From Christiangramia echinicola DSM 19838 (GTDB lineage Bacteria; Bacteroidota; Bacteroidia; Flavobacteriales; Flavobacteriaceae), in NCBI RefSeq assembly GCF_000423065.1, contig NZ_AUHG01000010.1, forward strand, positions 248,001 through 312,000: a stretch of DNA of 64,000 bases. The letters run 5' to 3'. The translations under genes were made by a program, and so were the position numbers. Each line of letters starts with the position of its first letter. Position 1 is the stretch's first letter. The notes below the pieces were generated by a model. That model did no database searches. It saw only the letters and a list, made by a program, of their open reading frames with translations, and had not been told where the DNA came from. Shown here in pieces: positions 35,771-43,674 of the stretch.

Positions 35771-36760
35771 CTACCTTCTAATGTGTTCTGAAAAATCCTT
35801 GTGCTCCCTTTTTTGAAGTTCATCGTCACTAAGACCTTTGAAATATTCATAGGTGATCTTCATTCCCTCTGCCCTGCTAACTTTGGGCTCCCAGTTTAGG
35901 ATCTCTTTAGCCCTGGTGATATCCGGCTGCCTTTGCATAGGGTCATCCTTGGGAAGTTCTTTATAAACTATCTTCTGATCTGTCCCGGTAAGGTTAATGA
36001 TCTCTTTAGCAAAGTCTAGAATAGTTATTTCATGAGGGTTTCCAATATTTACAGGGTCTGAATAATCACTTAAAAGCAACCTGTAGATACCTTCTACCTG
36101 ATCATCTACAAAACAGAATGACCTGGTTTGGGTACCATCACCGAATACGGTTAGGTTCTCTCCTCTTAACGCCTGACCAATAAACGCCGGTATTACGCGG
36201 CCATCATTGAGCCTCATTCTTGGGCCATAGGTATTAAAGATCCGTGCAATTCTGGTTTCTAAGCCATGAAACCTGTGATAGGCCATGGTTATAGATTCCT
36301 GGAAACGCTTTGCTTCATCATAAACTCCACGTGGACCAATAGCGTTTACGTTTCCGTAATATTCCTCATTTTGAGGATGCACCAAAGGATCTCCATAGAC
36401 TTCAGAAGTTGATGCTATCAAGATTCGGGCATTCTTTTCTTTGGCAAGACCTAGACAATGCAGAGTTCCTATAGAACCAACTTTCAAAGTTTGAATAGGG
36501 ATCTTTAAATAATCTATCGGGCTCGCCGGAGATGCGAAATGCAGAATATAATCGAGCTCCCCGGCCACATGTACAAACTTTGTAATATCATGGTGATGGA
36601 ATTCGAAATTTTTATTCTTGATAAGGTGTTCTATATTTCTTAGGTCACCCGTGATTAGATTATCCATTCCAATCACTTCAAAACCTTCTTTAATAAAGCG
36701 GTCGCATAGATGTGAACCTAAAAATCCGGCAGCACCGGTAATCAATATTCTTTTAGCCAT
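35771..36760 (-). CDS. UDP-glucuronate decarboxylase (UDP-xylose synthase)
   Basis: This 329-residue extended short-chain dehydrogenase has the NAD motif GAAGFLG (9-15), the catalytic YDEAK, and [18 protein letters not shown] and [16 protein letters not shown], the segment pattern of UXS enzymes. It would convert UDP-glucuronate to UDP-xylose with bound NAD. The neighbouring rfbC and rfbD supply dTDP-rhamnose, so xylose and rhamnose may occur in the same surface glycan. The UDP-glucuronate source (a UDP-glucose dehydrogenase) is not in the window. Confidence 0.9.
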   Translation of the reverse strand: MAKRILITGAAGFLGSHLCDRFIKEGFEVIGMDNLITGDLRNIEHLIKNKNFEFHHHDITKFVHVAGELDYILHFASPASPIDYLKIPIQTLKVGSIGTLHCLGLAKEKNARILIASTSEVYGDPLVHPQNEEYYGNVNAIGPRGVYDEAKRFQESITMAYHRFHGLETRIARIFNTYGPRMRLNDGRVIPAFIGQALRGENLTVFGDGTQTRSFCFVDDQVEGIYRLLLSDYSDPVNIGNPHEITILDFAKEIINLTGTDQKIVYKELPKDDPMQRQPDITRAKEILNWEPKVSRAEGMKITYEYFKGLSDDELQKREHKDFSEHIRR

Positions 36761-36785
36761 AGTGGTAAAATTGATTAAAAATTAA

Positions 36786-37634
36786 TCATTTTTCATCAAT
36801 AAGTTGATGCAGACTAATTCTCCAATCTTTTATCGGTCCGAAATGATTTATAACTTTCTCCTTTGAAAGTACGCTATATTCAGGCCTCTCTGCCAAGGTC
36901 TTAAAAAAACCTGTTTTATTCAATATAACTCTGTCTCTTTTTTCAGAATAATCCAGGATCTCTTCAGCAAAATCATACCAGGTAGCTTCTCCCTCATTGC
37001 TAAAATGGTAAATACCATAGTCTGTGGATCCAGAATTAATGATATCGAGAATATATTCTGCCAGATCATTAGCATTGGTAGGAGTTCCCAATTGAGAAGT
37101 TGTAATATTCAATTCAGCCTTTTCATCAGCTTTTCTTTGAATAGTGTTATAAAAGTTGTGTTCGAATTCTGAATACAACCATGAGGTTCGAAAAATGAAA
37201 TGTTCGTTCAGGATTGAAGTTATTCCCTCCTCTCCTTTCAATTTAGACGCTCCATAAACATTTATAGGCCCAACCTCATCTGTTTCCTTATAAGGTTCAT
37301 TAGCCTTTCCGTTGAAAACATAATCGGTAGAAATATGGATTAATATCGCATTATTTGCCTTGCAGATGGCAGCTATATTCTCTGCCCCTTCAGCATTTAC
37401 CAGGAAAGCTTTTTCCCTTTCATTTTCGGCCTGCTCAACATTTGTGTATGCCGCAGCGTTAATGCAATAGTCTATTTCGTGATTCTGAAAATAGACCTCC
37501 AGGTCCTCCTTCGAAGTAATATCCAGTTCCTTAGAGCTGCAAAATAGAAAGGTAAAATTGGGGTATTTCTTTGAATGTTTTTGTAAACATTGGCCCAACT
37601 GTCCATTTGCACCCGTTACTAAAATGGTTTTCAT
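36786..37634 (-). CDS. rfbD: dTDP-4-dehydrorhamnose reductase
   Basis: This is the last step of dTDP-L-rhamnose synthesis, reducing the 4-keto group with NAD(P)H. It has 282 residues. TGANGQLGQCLQKH near the N-terminus is the cofactor motif, STDYVFNG and the YGASKLKGE catalytic Tyr-Lys pair follow, and FRTSWLYS is typical. It overlaps rfbC by four bases. rfbA and rfbB are not in this operon and must be elsewhere if the pathway is complete. Confidence 0.95.
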   Translation of the reverse strand: MKTILVTGANGQLGQCLQKHSKKYPNFTFLFCSSKELDITSKEDLEVYFQNHEIDYCINAAAYTNVEQAENEREKAFLVNAEGAENIAAICKANNAILIHISTDYVFNGKANEPYKETDEVGPINVYGASKLKGEEGITSILNEHFIFRTSWLYSEFEHNFYNTIQRKADEKAELNITTSQLGTPTNANDLAEYILDIINSGSTDYGIYHFSNEGEATWYDFAEEILDYSEKRDRVILNKTGFFKTLAERPEYSVLSKEKVINHFGPIKDWRISLHQLIDEK

Positions 37635-38176
37635 CCAAATGCTTCCTTAAAAGTTGGTTGAATTCTGTCTTTGTCAGACAGGATCATTTCTTTGGTTGGA
37701 AAGTCCCAATCAATATTCAGGTCTGGATCATTGAAAATAATCCCACCTTCAGATCCAGGTTTATAATAATCATCGCACTTATATGCAAACACCGACTTTT
37801 CTGAAAGGGTTAAAAATCCATGGCCAAAACCTTTTGGAATATAAAGTTGATGAAGGTTTTTATCATCAAGAATCGCCTTATACGTTTTTTTGAAAGTAGG
37901 CGAACCTGGTCTTAAATCTACCACTACGTCCAGTACTTTTCCGTAGATCACCCTAACCAGTTTGGTCTGGGCAAATTCTCCTTTTTGGTAATGTATTCCC
38001 CTTAACACACCGAAAGAGGAAACCGATTGATTATCCTGGACAAATTCTGTGTCTATCCCGGTAAGTTCAGCAAAACGCTCCCTGTGGTAAGTTTCTAGAA
38101 AAATTCCCCGGTGATCTTCAAAAATTCGAGGTTTTACAAGAAAACAATCTTTTAAAGGTGTTTCTTCTACCTGCAT
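37631..38176 (-). CDS. rfbC: dTDP-4-dehydrorhamnose 3,5-epimerase
   Basis: This cupin enzyme epimerises C3 and C5 of dTDP-4-keto-6-deoxyglucose. It has 181 residues. The catalytic His lies in GVLRGIHYQKG, and YIPKGFGHGFLTLSE and YKCDDYYKPGSEGGI complete the active site. It is coupled to rfbD (ATGA overlap) and lies nine bases after the DUF6909 gene. Confidence 0.95.
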   Translation of the reverse strand: MQVEETPLKDCFLVKPRIFEDHRGIFLETYHRERFAELTGIDTEFVQDNQSVSSFGVLRGIHYQKGEFAQTKLVRVIYGKVLDVVVDLRPGSPTFKKTYKAILDDKNLHQLYIPKGFGHGFLTLSEKSVFAYKCDDYYKPGSEGGIIFNDPDLNIDWDFPTKEMILSDKDRIQPTFKEAFG

Positions 38177-38185
38177 TATATTTCT

Positions 38186-39874
38186 TTAAGAATTAAAAAT
38201 TTGATCCAGTATCTTTTCAGTAATAAGATATGTAGGCTTAACCCCAGAAGTTCCCAGTCCTCCAGATGCCAGCGTACTTCCTGTTTCCAGCGGGTTATCT
38301 GAAGCATAATATGCATATCTTACCTTCACATCTTCAGAAATGCTACGTCTAAGCCTGGAAGCAGCCTGGATTGCCTTTTGATAATGAGCTCCTTCCATTT
38401 CCAATCCGCAGACATTCCATGTAGAATCATGGAAAAACCTTAATATATCCTTATTCTGAAGTGAAGTTCCCAGTACTGTGATCATCGCTCCATCAACAAC
38501 ATTAATATCGTGCCCTTCAAGATCAGATTTTTTCAGCTGATTTTCAAACGGATAATTATCTGCCGTACCCTCAAAAAGGTGAGCATCAGGAATCATAATA
38601 TCGCCTTTACCACCTTCTAGAATTCCCGCTTTACCCATAATTGAAATGGATTTTACGTTCATCTTCAGATCTTCATCTTTCAGACTATATGGCTTCAGTA
38701 ACTCATCCATAGTCTCATAGGCCTGCTCTCCAAATGCATAATCCATTACAATAATAACAGGTTTCTCTTCCGGCTTAAGATCACTGAATTTCGTGTTATT
38801 AAAACCTTCTTCCAGTTTTGCAGTATCAAAGATCTGCACATCTATATTGGTTCCACTTTTATCTTCTATAAAGAACATGCCCTTATCTAATGCGGCTTTA
38901 TTAACCTTATTTCTAAGCGAACCATTCCCACTATCACTTAATTCTTCATAAATATCCAGAGCTTTTTTCTTTTTAAGTTCTGCCTTAAGAGCGTAAGGAG
39001 TGTATAGGGTGTTCATTACACTGTGCATGTTCGCACTAATAATATGTAGCGGGCGATCCATTAGATTATTTTCCTTCAGGCAACTCTTGATGTCATTTGC
39101 CCAAATCTCTCCATGAATATGGTGTCCAAGGCGCTCTCTTAGCACCGGACTAAAGGTGATAATTCGTTTTTCATTTTTAACCCCTTCCCTGATAGCCATA
39201 TTCCCAAGTGACCATATAATTCTTAGAAAACGATCTGGGTTATTGGGTGTAGAGAACTTTGGATAGAGATTGGAGATCTCATGAAATGTTCTTCCTAAGA
39301 TACTCGCGGTATGAGTTAGAGCCACTTCACGCTGAGCCTGGGTAAGGTCTCCCTGGTGTTTAACCGCAAATTCCAGCTTTTCCCAATCACGATTTACACT
39401 GCCATCTTCGTCTATAAGAACCCTCTTCATGATCTTGTGAGATTCTACAAAAAGAAAAGTTAGGTGGGTGAGAATATCATAAATTTCAGATCTCCCTCTG
39501 GTGATCTCAATATTCATTTGTTCATCATCTATCCTATAACAATTCCTTCTCCTTTTTGGCGGAACTATAGGCTTAAAATGTGAATTTCCGTAGCCTTCAT
39601 CACTGGTTAGATTAATAAAACGACATTCTTCAATTCCATGTGGAAGCCTGTCTATTACATATAACAATCCTTCCAGTTCTGCTTTATCGTTAGCAATAGA
39701 ACCATAAATTTCCGGCCTTAAGGTTAAAAGTGATTCTCTTAAAGTATCTCCTGAAACACCCATAGGCTTGTAGAATCCTCTGTTAAAGAGGTGTCTCATG
39801 GTTATGTACATGCGTTCTATAGCTCCAGAACTCTCCTGTGCTCTAGTTCGTCCCTGTAATTTTAATATCGACAT
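38186..39874 (-). CDS. DUF6909-type protein with a C-terminal nucleoside-phosphorylase-like signature
   Basis: This 562-residue cytoplasmic protein belongs to a Bacteroidota family I recall as DUF6909, of unknown function. The N-terminal half (1-340) is helical with no known motif. The C-terminal part carries features of the purine nucleoside phosphorylase/nucleosidase fold: SISIMGKAGILEGGKGDIMI (about 410-428), the substrate-binding CGLEMEGA (489-496), and about 30 residues later YYASDNP with a possible catalytic Asp526, the same order as EMEGA...SD in that superfamily. It lies between a GH3-family gene and rfbC. An action on nucleosides or nucleotide sugars is inference. Confidence 0.72.
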   Translation of the reverse strand: MSILKLQGRTRAQESSGAIERMYITMRHLFNRGFYKPMGVSGDTLRESLLTLRPEIYGSIANDKAELEGLLYVIDRLPHGIEECRFINLTSDEGYGNSHFKPIVPPKRRRNCYRIDDEQMNIEITRGRSEIYDILTHLTFLFVESHKIMKRVLIDEDGSVNRDWEKLEFAVKHQGDLTQAQREVALTHTASILGRTFHEISNLYPKFSTPNNPDRFLRIIWSLGNMAIREGVKNEKRIITFSPVLRERLGHHIHGEIWANDIKSCLKENNLMDRPLHIISANMHSVMNTLYTPYALKAELKKKKALDIYEELSDSGNGSLRNKVNKAALDKGMFFIEDKSGTNIDVQIFDTAKLEEGFNNTKFSDLKPEEKPVIIVMDYAFGEQAYETMDELLKPYSLKDEDLKMNVKSISIMGKAGILEGGKGDIMIPDAHLFEGTADNYPFENQLKKSDLEGHDINVVDGAMITVLGTSLQNKDILRFFHDSTWNVCGLEMEGAHYQKAIQAASRLRRSISEDVKVRYAYYASDNPLETGSTLASGGLGTSGVKPTYLITEKILDQIFNS

Positions 39875-39883
39875 AGTAGTTTT

Positions 39884-41377
39884 TTAAATAATCTCTTTGA
39901 GTTGATCTGCGATCTTACGATCATTAGATAATCGTGGAAGCTTATTCTGTCCTCCAAGTTTACCAATGGATTTCATATAGTCCTGAAAGCCATTCCTGGG
40001 AATCCTGGTGATCTTTAATCTCTGTAGAATATGGCCTTCTATGAGATCCAGGTAATATGAATTCTGCTTCTGTAAAGATCTATCAATAATGTCAGCAAAT
40101 CTATTCAAATCTTCCGGTTCCTGCTCAAATTCTATAAACCATTCGTGATAAGGCAGTTGTTCTCCTTCAGGATTTATCTGAGGCGCCACGGTAAATTCGC
40201 TAATTTCAGCACCTGTTTCGGCTACGGCGTCCTGCATCGCTTCTTCTACTTCCTTCGCGATCACATGTTCTCCAAAGGCAGAAATAAAATGCTTAATTCT
40301 ACCTGAAACTATGACCCGGTAAGGTTTTGTTGAAGTAAATTGAACGGTATCTCCAATATTATAAGCCCACAAACCAGCAGAAGATGAAATGAGCATCACA
40401 TAATTCACACCTTCTTCAACATCCTTTAATAAAAGCCTTTCAGGATCTTCTGAATAGAATTCTTCTGCTTTAATAAATTCATAGAACATACCAGAATCAA
40501 GTTGCAACAGCATTCCCTTTACATCCTGCTTATCCTGAAAAGCGAAAAATCCTTCAGAAGCAGGATAAAGCTCAATACTATCTACTTTTCGCCCTATAAG
40601 AGTTTCAAATTTAGAGCGATAAGGTTCATAATTAACGCCTCCATAAATGAACAGGTCAAAATTGGGAAAGATCTCGCCAACTTTTTTGCCTGTTTTATCA
40701 ATAAGCCTTTCAAAATACATCTGTACCCAGGATGGAATCCCGCTAATTACAGACATATCTTCCTTAAGTGTTTCGTCAACTATCGCGTCTACTTTAATTT
40801 CCCAATCATCAATACAATTGGTTTCCCAGCTAGGCATTCTATTTCTCTGTAAATATCCCGGGACATAATGAGCAACTATACCTGAAAGTCGACCTAATTT
40901 CACCCCGTTTTTTTCATCCATCTCAGGACTTCCCTGAAGGAAGATCATCTTGCCATCTACAAATTTAGATTTACCGGTATCAGCGATGTAACATAGAATA
41001 GCATTTCTAGCCGCATTAATATGGGTTGGCATAGATTCCTTAGTAAGTGGAATATATTTAGCACCACTGGTTGTTCCAGAAGTTTTAGCATAATATAACG
41101 GCTTACCCGGCCAGAGAATATCTTCCTGCCCTTCAACCATCATATCTACGTATTCTTTTAGCTCCTCGTAATCTCTCACCGGAACCTTTTTAATGAAATC
41201 TTCATGTGAACTTATCTCGCTAAAACCGTGATCCTTACCAAATCTGGTATTCCTGGCTTTGGTTATAAGTTCCTCAAAAACTTTTTGTTGAGTTTCGTGT
41301 GGATTGCCGGCCCACTTATCGATCTTCTTCCTGATATGAGAAGCAAATATTCTGGCTGCAAATGATTTTATAGACAT
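39884..41377 (-). CDS. GH3-family acyl-adenylating protein
   Basis: This 497-residue protein matches the GH3 family, first known in plants where it conjugates hormones to amino acids. The adenylating loop YYAKTSGTTSGAKYIPLT (about 95-112), YGGVNYEPYRSKFE, IELYPASEGFFAFQD and YNIGDTVQFTS are the three ATP/AMP-binding regions. Bacterial GH3 proteins probably form acyl-amides through acyl-adenylates; the substrate is unknown. It lies three bases after the M23 peptidase gene and nine before the DUF6909 gene, so all three are co-transcribed. Confidence 0.9.
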   Translation of the reverse strand: MSIKSFAARIFASHIRKKIDKWAGNPHETQQKVFEELITKARNTRFGKDHGFSEISSHEDFIKKVPVRDYEELKEYVDMMVEGQEDILWPGKPLYYAKTSGTTSGAKYIPLTKESMPTHINAARNAILCYIADTGKSKFVDGKMIFLQGSPEMDEKNGVKLGRLSGIVAHYVPGYLQRNRMPSWETNCIDDWEIKVDAIVDETLKEDMSVISGIPSWVQMYFERLIDKTGKKVGEIFPNFDLFIYGGVNYEPYRSKFETLIGRKVDSIELYPASEGFFAFQDKQDVKGMLLQLDSGMFYEFIKAEEFYSEDPERLLLKDVEEGVNYVMLISSSAGLWAYNIGDTVQFTSTKPYRVIVSGRIKHFISAFGEHVIAKEVEEAMQDAVAETGAEISEFTVAPQINPEGEQLPYHEWFIEFEQEPEDLNRFADIIDRSLQKQNSYYLDLIEGHILQRLKITRIPRNGFQDYMKSIGKLGGQNKLPRLSNDRKIADQLKEII

Positions 41378-41380
41378 ATA

Positions 41381-42250
41381 TTAATTGAAATCAATGTATT
41401 CTGAAGGATCTACAGGATTACCTTCGTTCCATAACTCGAAATGAACATGAGGACCTGTAGTTAATTCCCCTGTATTTCCGGCAGTGGCAACAACCTCACC
41501 GGCTCTAACCATTTCACCCTGAGCTTTAGATAAAGAAGCGTTATGCTTATAGGCCGAAATTAGACCATAACTATGTTTTATAATAATTACATAACCGGTT
41601 TCAGCTGTCCACTCGGCGAAGATCACACGACCATCAGCGACAGATTTTACCGGTGCATTACGTGAAGTTACCACATCTACTGCGTAATGCTTATCCTCTA
41701 TACTATATGGGTCTGAAATGGTTCCTTTCACCGGAGGAAAAAGTGAAAAATTAATATTATCTGTTGCCGTTGGTAAAATATTATACTTATCCTCCTGTTC
41801 TACCTCTTCCCTTAAAAGCGAATCTGCTTTTATACGGTTAATTTCTTCATATTCGGCATCAGTAATTGGTGCGCTTAGAATCGAATCTCTATTCAATTGA
41901 TCAAGATCCAGTTCCCCGGTTAGCGCATTTTTTATAGAATTAAGATATTGATCATTTAACCTGATCACATTTTGAAGTGAATCTGAAACATAAGAAAGAT
42001 TTGCGGCCTCTTCTTTTAATTGTGCCGAAGAATATCCCGGTATATACTCTCTTAAAGGCGTAAAAGCAATAAGTACTGTAGTGATCGCCACGAGGAAAAT
42101 TGCCGAAAGACCAACGGTAACAAAGACATTTAAACGGGTTAATCTAAATGAAAAACGCTCTTCGAAAGTGTCCTCATTAAGAACTACCATTCTATATTTA
42201 TGAAGTAATTTCTTAGCGAACTTCTTTTTCTCGTTTTTATTTTGAGCCAT
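41381..42250 (-). CDS. M23 family metallopeptidase, membrane-anchored, active site intact
   Basis: This is a 289-residue protein. A short cytoplasmic basic N-terminus precedes one membrane helix (about 42-62; VFVTVGLSAIFLVAITTVLI), a periplasmic coiled segment and a C-terminal LytM domain. The zinc and catalytic positions are present: HYAVDVV, YKHN and HVHFELW. It should cut peptidoglycan cross-bridges, unlike the EnvC-like protein in this window. The start is the ATG at 42250; a TTG at 42271 is the end of the promoter -7 box. First gene of the seven-gene operon. Confidence 0.9.
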   Translation of the reverse strand: MAQNKNEKKKFAKKLLHKYRMVVLNEDTFEERFSFRLTRLNVFVTVGLSAIFLVAITTVLIAFTPLREYIPGYSSAQLKEEAANLSYVSDSLQNVIRLNDQYLNSIKNALTGELDLDQLNRDSILSAPITDAEYEEINRIKADSLLREEVEQEDKYNILPTATDNINFSLFPPVKGTISDPYSIEDKHYAVDVVTSRNAPVKSVADGRVIFAEWTAETGYVIIIKHSYGLISAYKHNASLSKAQGEMVRAGEVVATAGNTGELTTGPHVHFELWNEGNPVDPSEYIDFN

Positions 42251-42268
42251 AGCCGTGATTAGGTTATA

Positions 42269-42276
42269 CAAAGATA
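42269..42276 (-). promoter_or_regulatory. -7 box of the M23/GH3/rhamnose operon
   Basis: TATCTTTG on the minus strand exactly matches TAnnTTTG, 18 bases before the ATG at 42250. It is the only clear promoter before the seven minus-strand genes. Confidence 0.55.
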
Positions 42277-42381
42277 AATTAAATAATTACCTATAATAAA
42301 TCGCTAGAAAAGGAATTCTACCGAGTATTTTCCTTAAGGCAATTTATTGTCTTGTTAACGTTTAGATTGGTTAATTCTTGT

Positions 42382-42389
42382 TAAGTTTG
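42382..42389 (+). promoter_or_regulatory. tatA promoter -7 box
   Basis: TAAGTTTG exactly matches TAnnTTTG, 19 bases before the tatA ATG. The -33 is weak. Confidence 0.45.
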
Positions 42390-42408
42390 TAAAACTAAAT
42401 CATAAGAC

Positions 42409-42618
42409 ATGAATGCATTTATTTTGCCTTTGGCTATAGGAGCTCCACAAATTATTTTAATTGTGGTAGTTATTTTATTGCTCTTCGGAGGACGTAAAAT
42501 TCCTGAATTAATGAGAGGATTAGGGAGTGGAATTAAAGAATTTAAAGACGCTTCTAAAGATGACGATAACGATACATCAAAAGATAATAATAAGAAGGTT
42601 GCTGAAGATAAAAAGTAA
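42409..42618 (+). CDS. tatA: Twin-arginine translocase subunit TatA/E
   Basis: This 69-residue protein has one N-terminal membrane helix (about 9-27; [20 protein letters not shown]) and an amphipathic helix beginning at the conserved [21 protein letters not shown] charged tail follows. TatA oligomers form the pore that exports folded proteins with twin-arginine signals. tatC is not adjacent. It has its own promoter and a strong shared terminator, so it is monocistronic. Confidence 0.95.
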   Translation: MNAFILPLAIGAPQIILIVVVILLLFGGRKIPELMRGLGSGIKEFKDASKDDDNDTSKDNNKKVAEDKK

Positions 42619-42640
42619 CACGTACTTATATATAAAATAA

Positions 42641-42672
42641 AAAACCCAACTTTTCAGTTGGGTTTTTTATTT
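42641..42672. terminator. Bidirectional terminator between tatA and the DUF4837 gene
   Basis: AAAACCCAACT (42641-42651) pairs with AGTTGGGTTTT (42656-42666) around TTTC, with A/T runs on both sides. It serves tatA on the plus strand and the DUF4837 gene on the minus strand. Confidence 0.88.
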
Positions 42673-43651
42673 AGTCAAATTTCGCCGATTGCAGTATTGC
42701 ATCGAGCTCAAATATATTATCCCGTTTTCCTCTGGAAGGAGAGAATACAAAACCTTCTAAAATTACAAATCTGTTATTCTTTTCATCCTTTACCGCGTAA
42801 TTGACGAAAGGTCCAGCCATAAAATCATTTTCAACTTCCCATGTACCTCTGGTTTCGTAGGCAAATTTACCATCAATCTTCGTTTCAAATAAATAAGGAG
42901 CATAAGCCTTTTCAGTGATCATATAAGAACCCTCAAGACGTCCAGGGATTCTAGCTTCCCCAATAGAGTCTCTCATTTTAATGATATTTGCTATAACGGT
43001 AGAATCGTTCTCTAATTTATTAATTGGCACTTCATATACAAGAATCTCCATACTCCCTTTAGGAATTTCCTTTCTTATCCATGAAAAATGCTCATCCTCT
43101 TTCGCATATCTATATGCAGAAGGAAATTTTAAATTCAGTCCGAATTTTTCGCTCAAAGCATCATCTTTTTTCAGCGACTTACGAATTCTCCGTTGCTTTT
43201 CAGTTAATTCGGTATGCTTAAAGGTTTTAACAATGGAATCTGACTGTTTATTAATAACATCAATAAGTTCTGAAGAATTGCTCCCCATAACCACTATACC
43301 TGTTTGAGGTCTGGAAAACTCATCTTCAATAAGATTCATCCCTTTAGAGCTGTTATTTTCAATTTTCAGAAATATACGGGTGTTTCTTACAAACCCGGTA
43401 AATGTTTCTGGTGGAATCTGGCTTAAGCTGAATAATGGTTCTTCTTGAGGCAAGCCGTCTACTGGTGCCGCAAGGTTAGTTCTAATAGCCTCCCCTACTT
43501 CTCCTTCCCAAAGATCATTCTCAATAACTACGGTTAACTGGTTTATATTTCCTGAAGAATCTGATAGAATTCGATCTTCTTTTTTCGATTTCTCGTTCTT
43601 ACAGGCGATTAAAAGGAAAATACTGGCTAGCAGGATTAGGCTACGTTTCAT
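42671..43651 (-). CDS. DUF4837 lipoprotein
   Basis: This 326-residue protein has a lipoprotein signal (Cys17 in LLIACKNE). INQLTVVIENDLWEGEVGEA and SRPQTGIVVMGSNSSELI match the DUF4837 family of Bacteroidota, of unknown function. It lies 23 bases after the lytic transglycosylase gene on the same strand, an order that recurs in related genomes as I recall, pointing to an envelope role. Confidence 0.85.
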   Translation of the reverse strand: MKRSLILLASIFLLIACKNEKSKKEDRILSDSSGNINQLTVVIENDLWEGEVGEAIRTNLAAPVDGLPQEEPLFSLSQIPPETFTGFVRNTRIFLKIENNSSKGMNLIEDEFSRPQTGIVVMGSNSSELIDVINKQSDSIVKTFKHTELTEKQRRIRKSLKKDDALSEKFGLNLKFPSAYRYAKEDEHFSWIRKEIPKGSMEILVYEVPINKLENDSTVIANIIKMRDSIGEARIPGRLEGSYMITEKAYAPYLFETKIDGKFAYETRGTWEVENDFMAGPFVNYAVKDEKNNRFVILEGFVFSPSRGKRDNIFELDAILQSAKFD

Positions 43652-43674
43652 TTTTTCGGTTTTGATTAGACGTC

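Noticed and set aside
36326-36335. TCCACGTGGA core
   Set aside because: Only the 10-base centre of a parS site inside the UDP-xylose synthase gene; the flanks do not match.
39884-41377. GH3 (plant auxin) protein as recent plant-derived transfer
   Set aside because: GH3 proteins are widespread in Bacteroidota, and base use looks like that of the neighbours.
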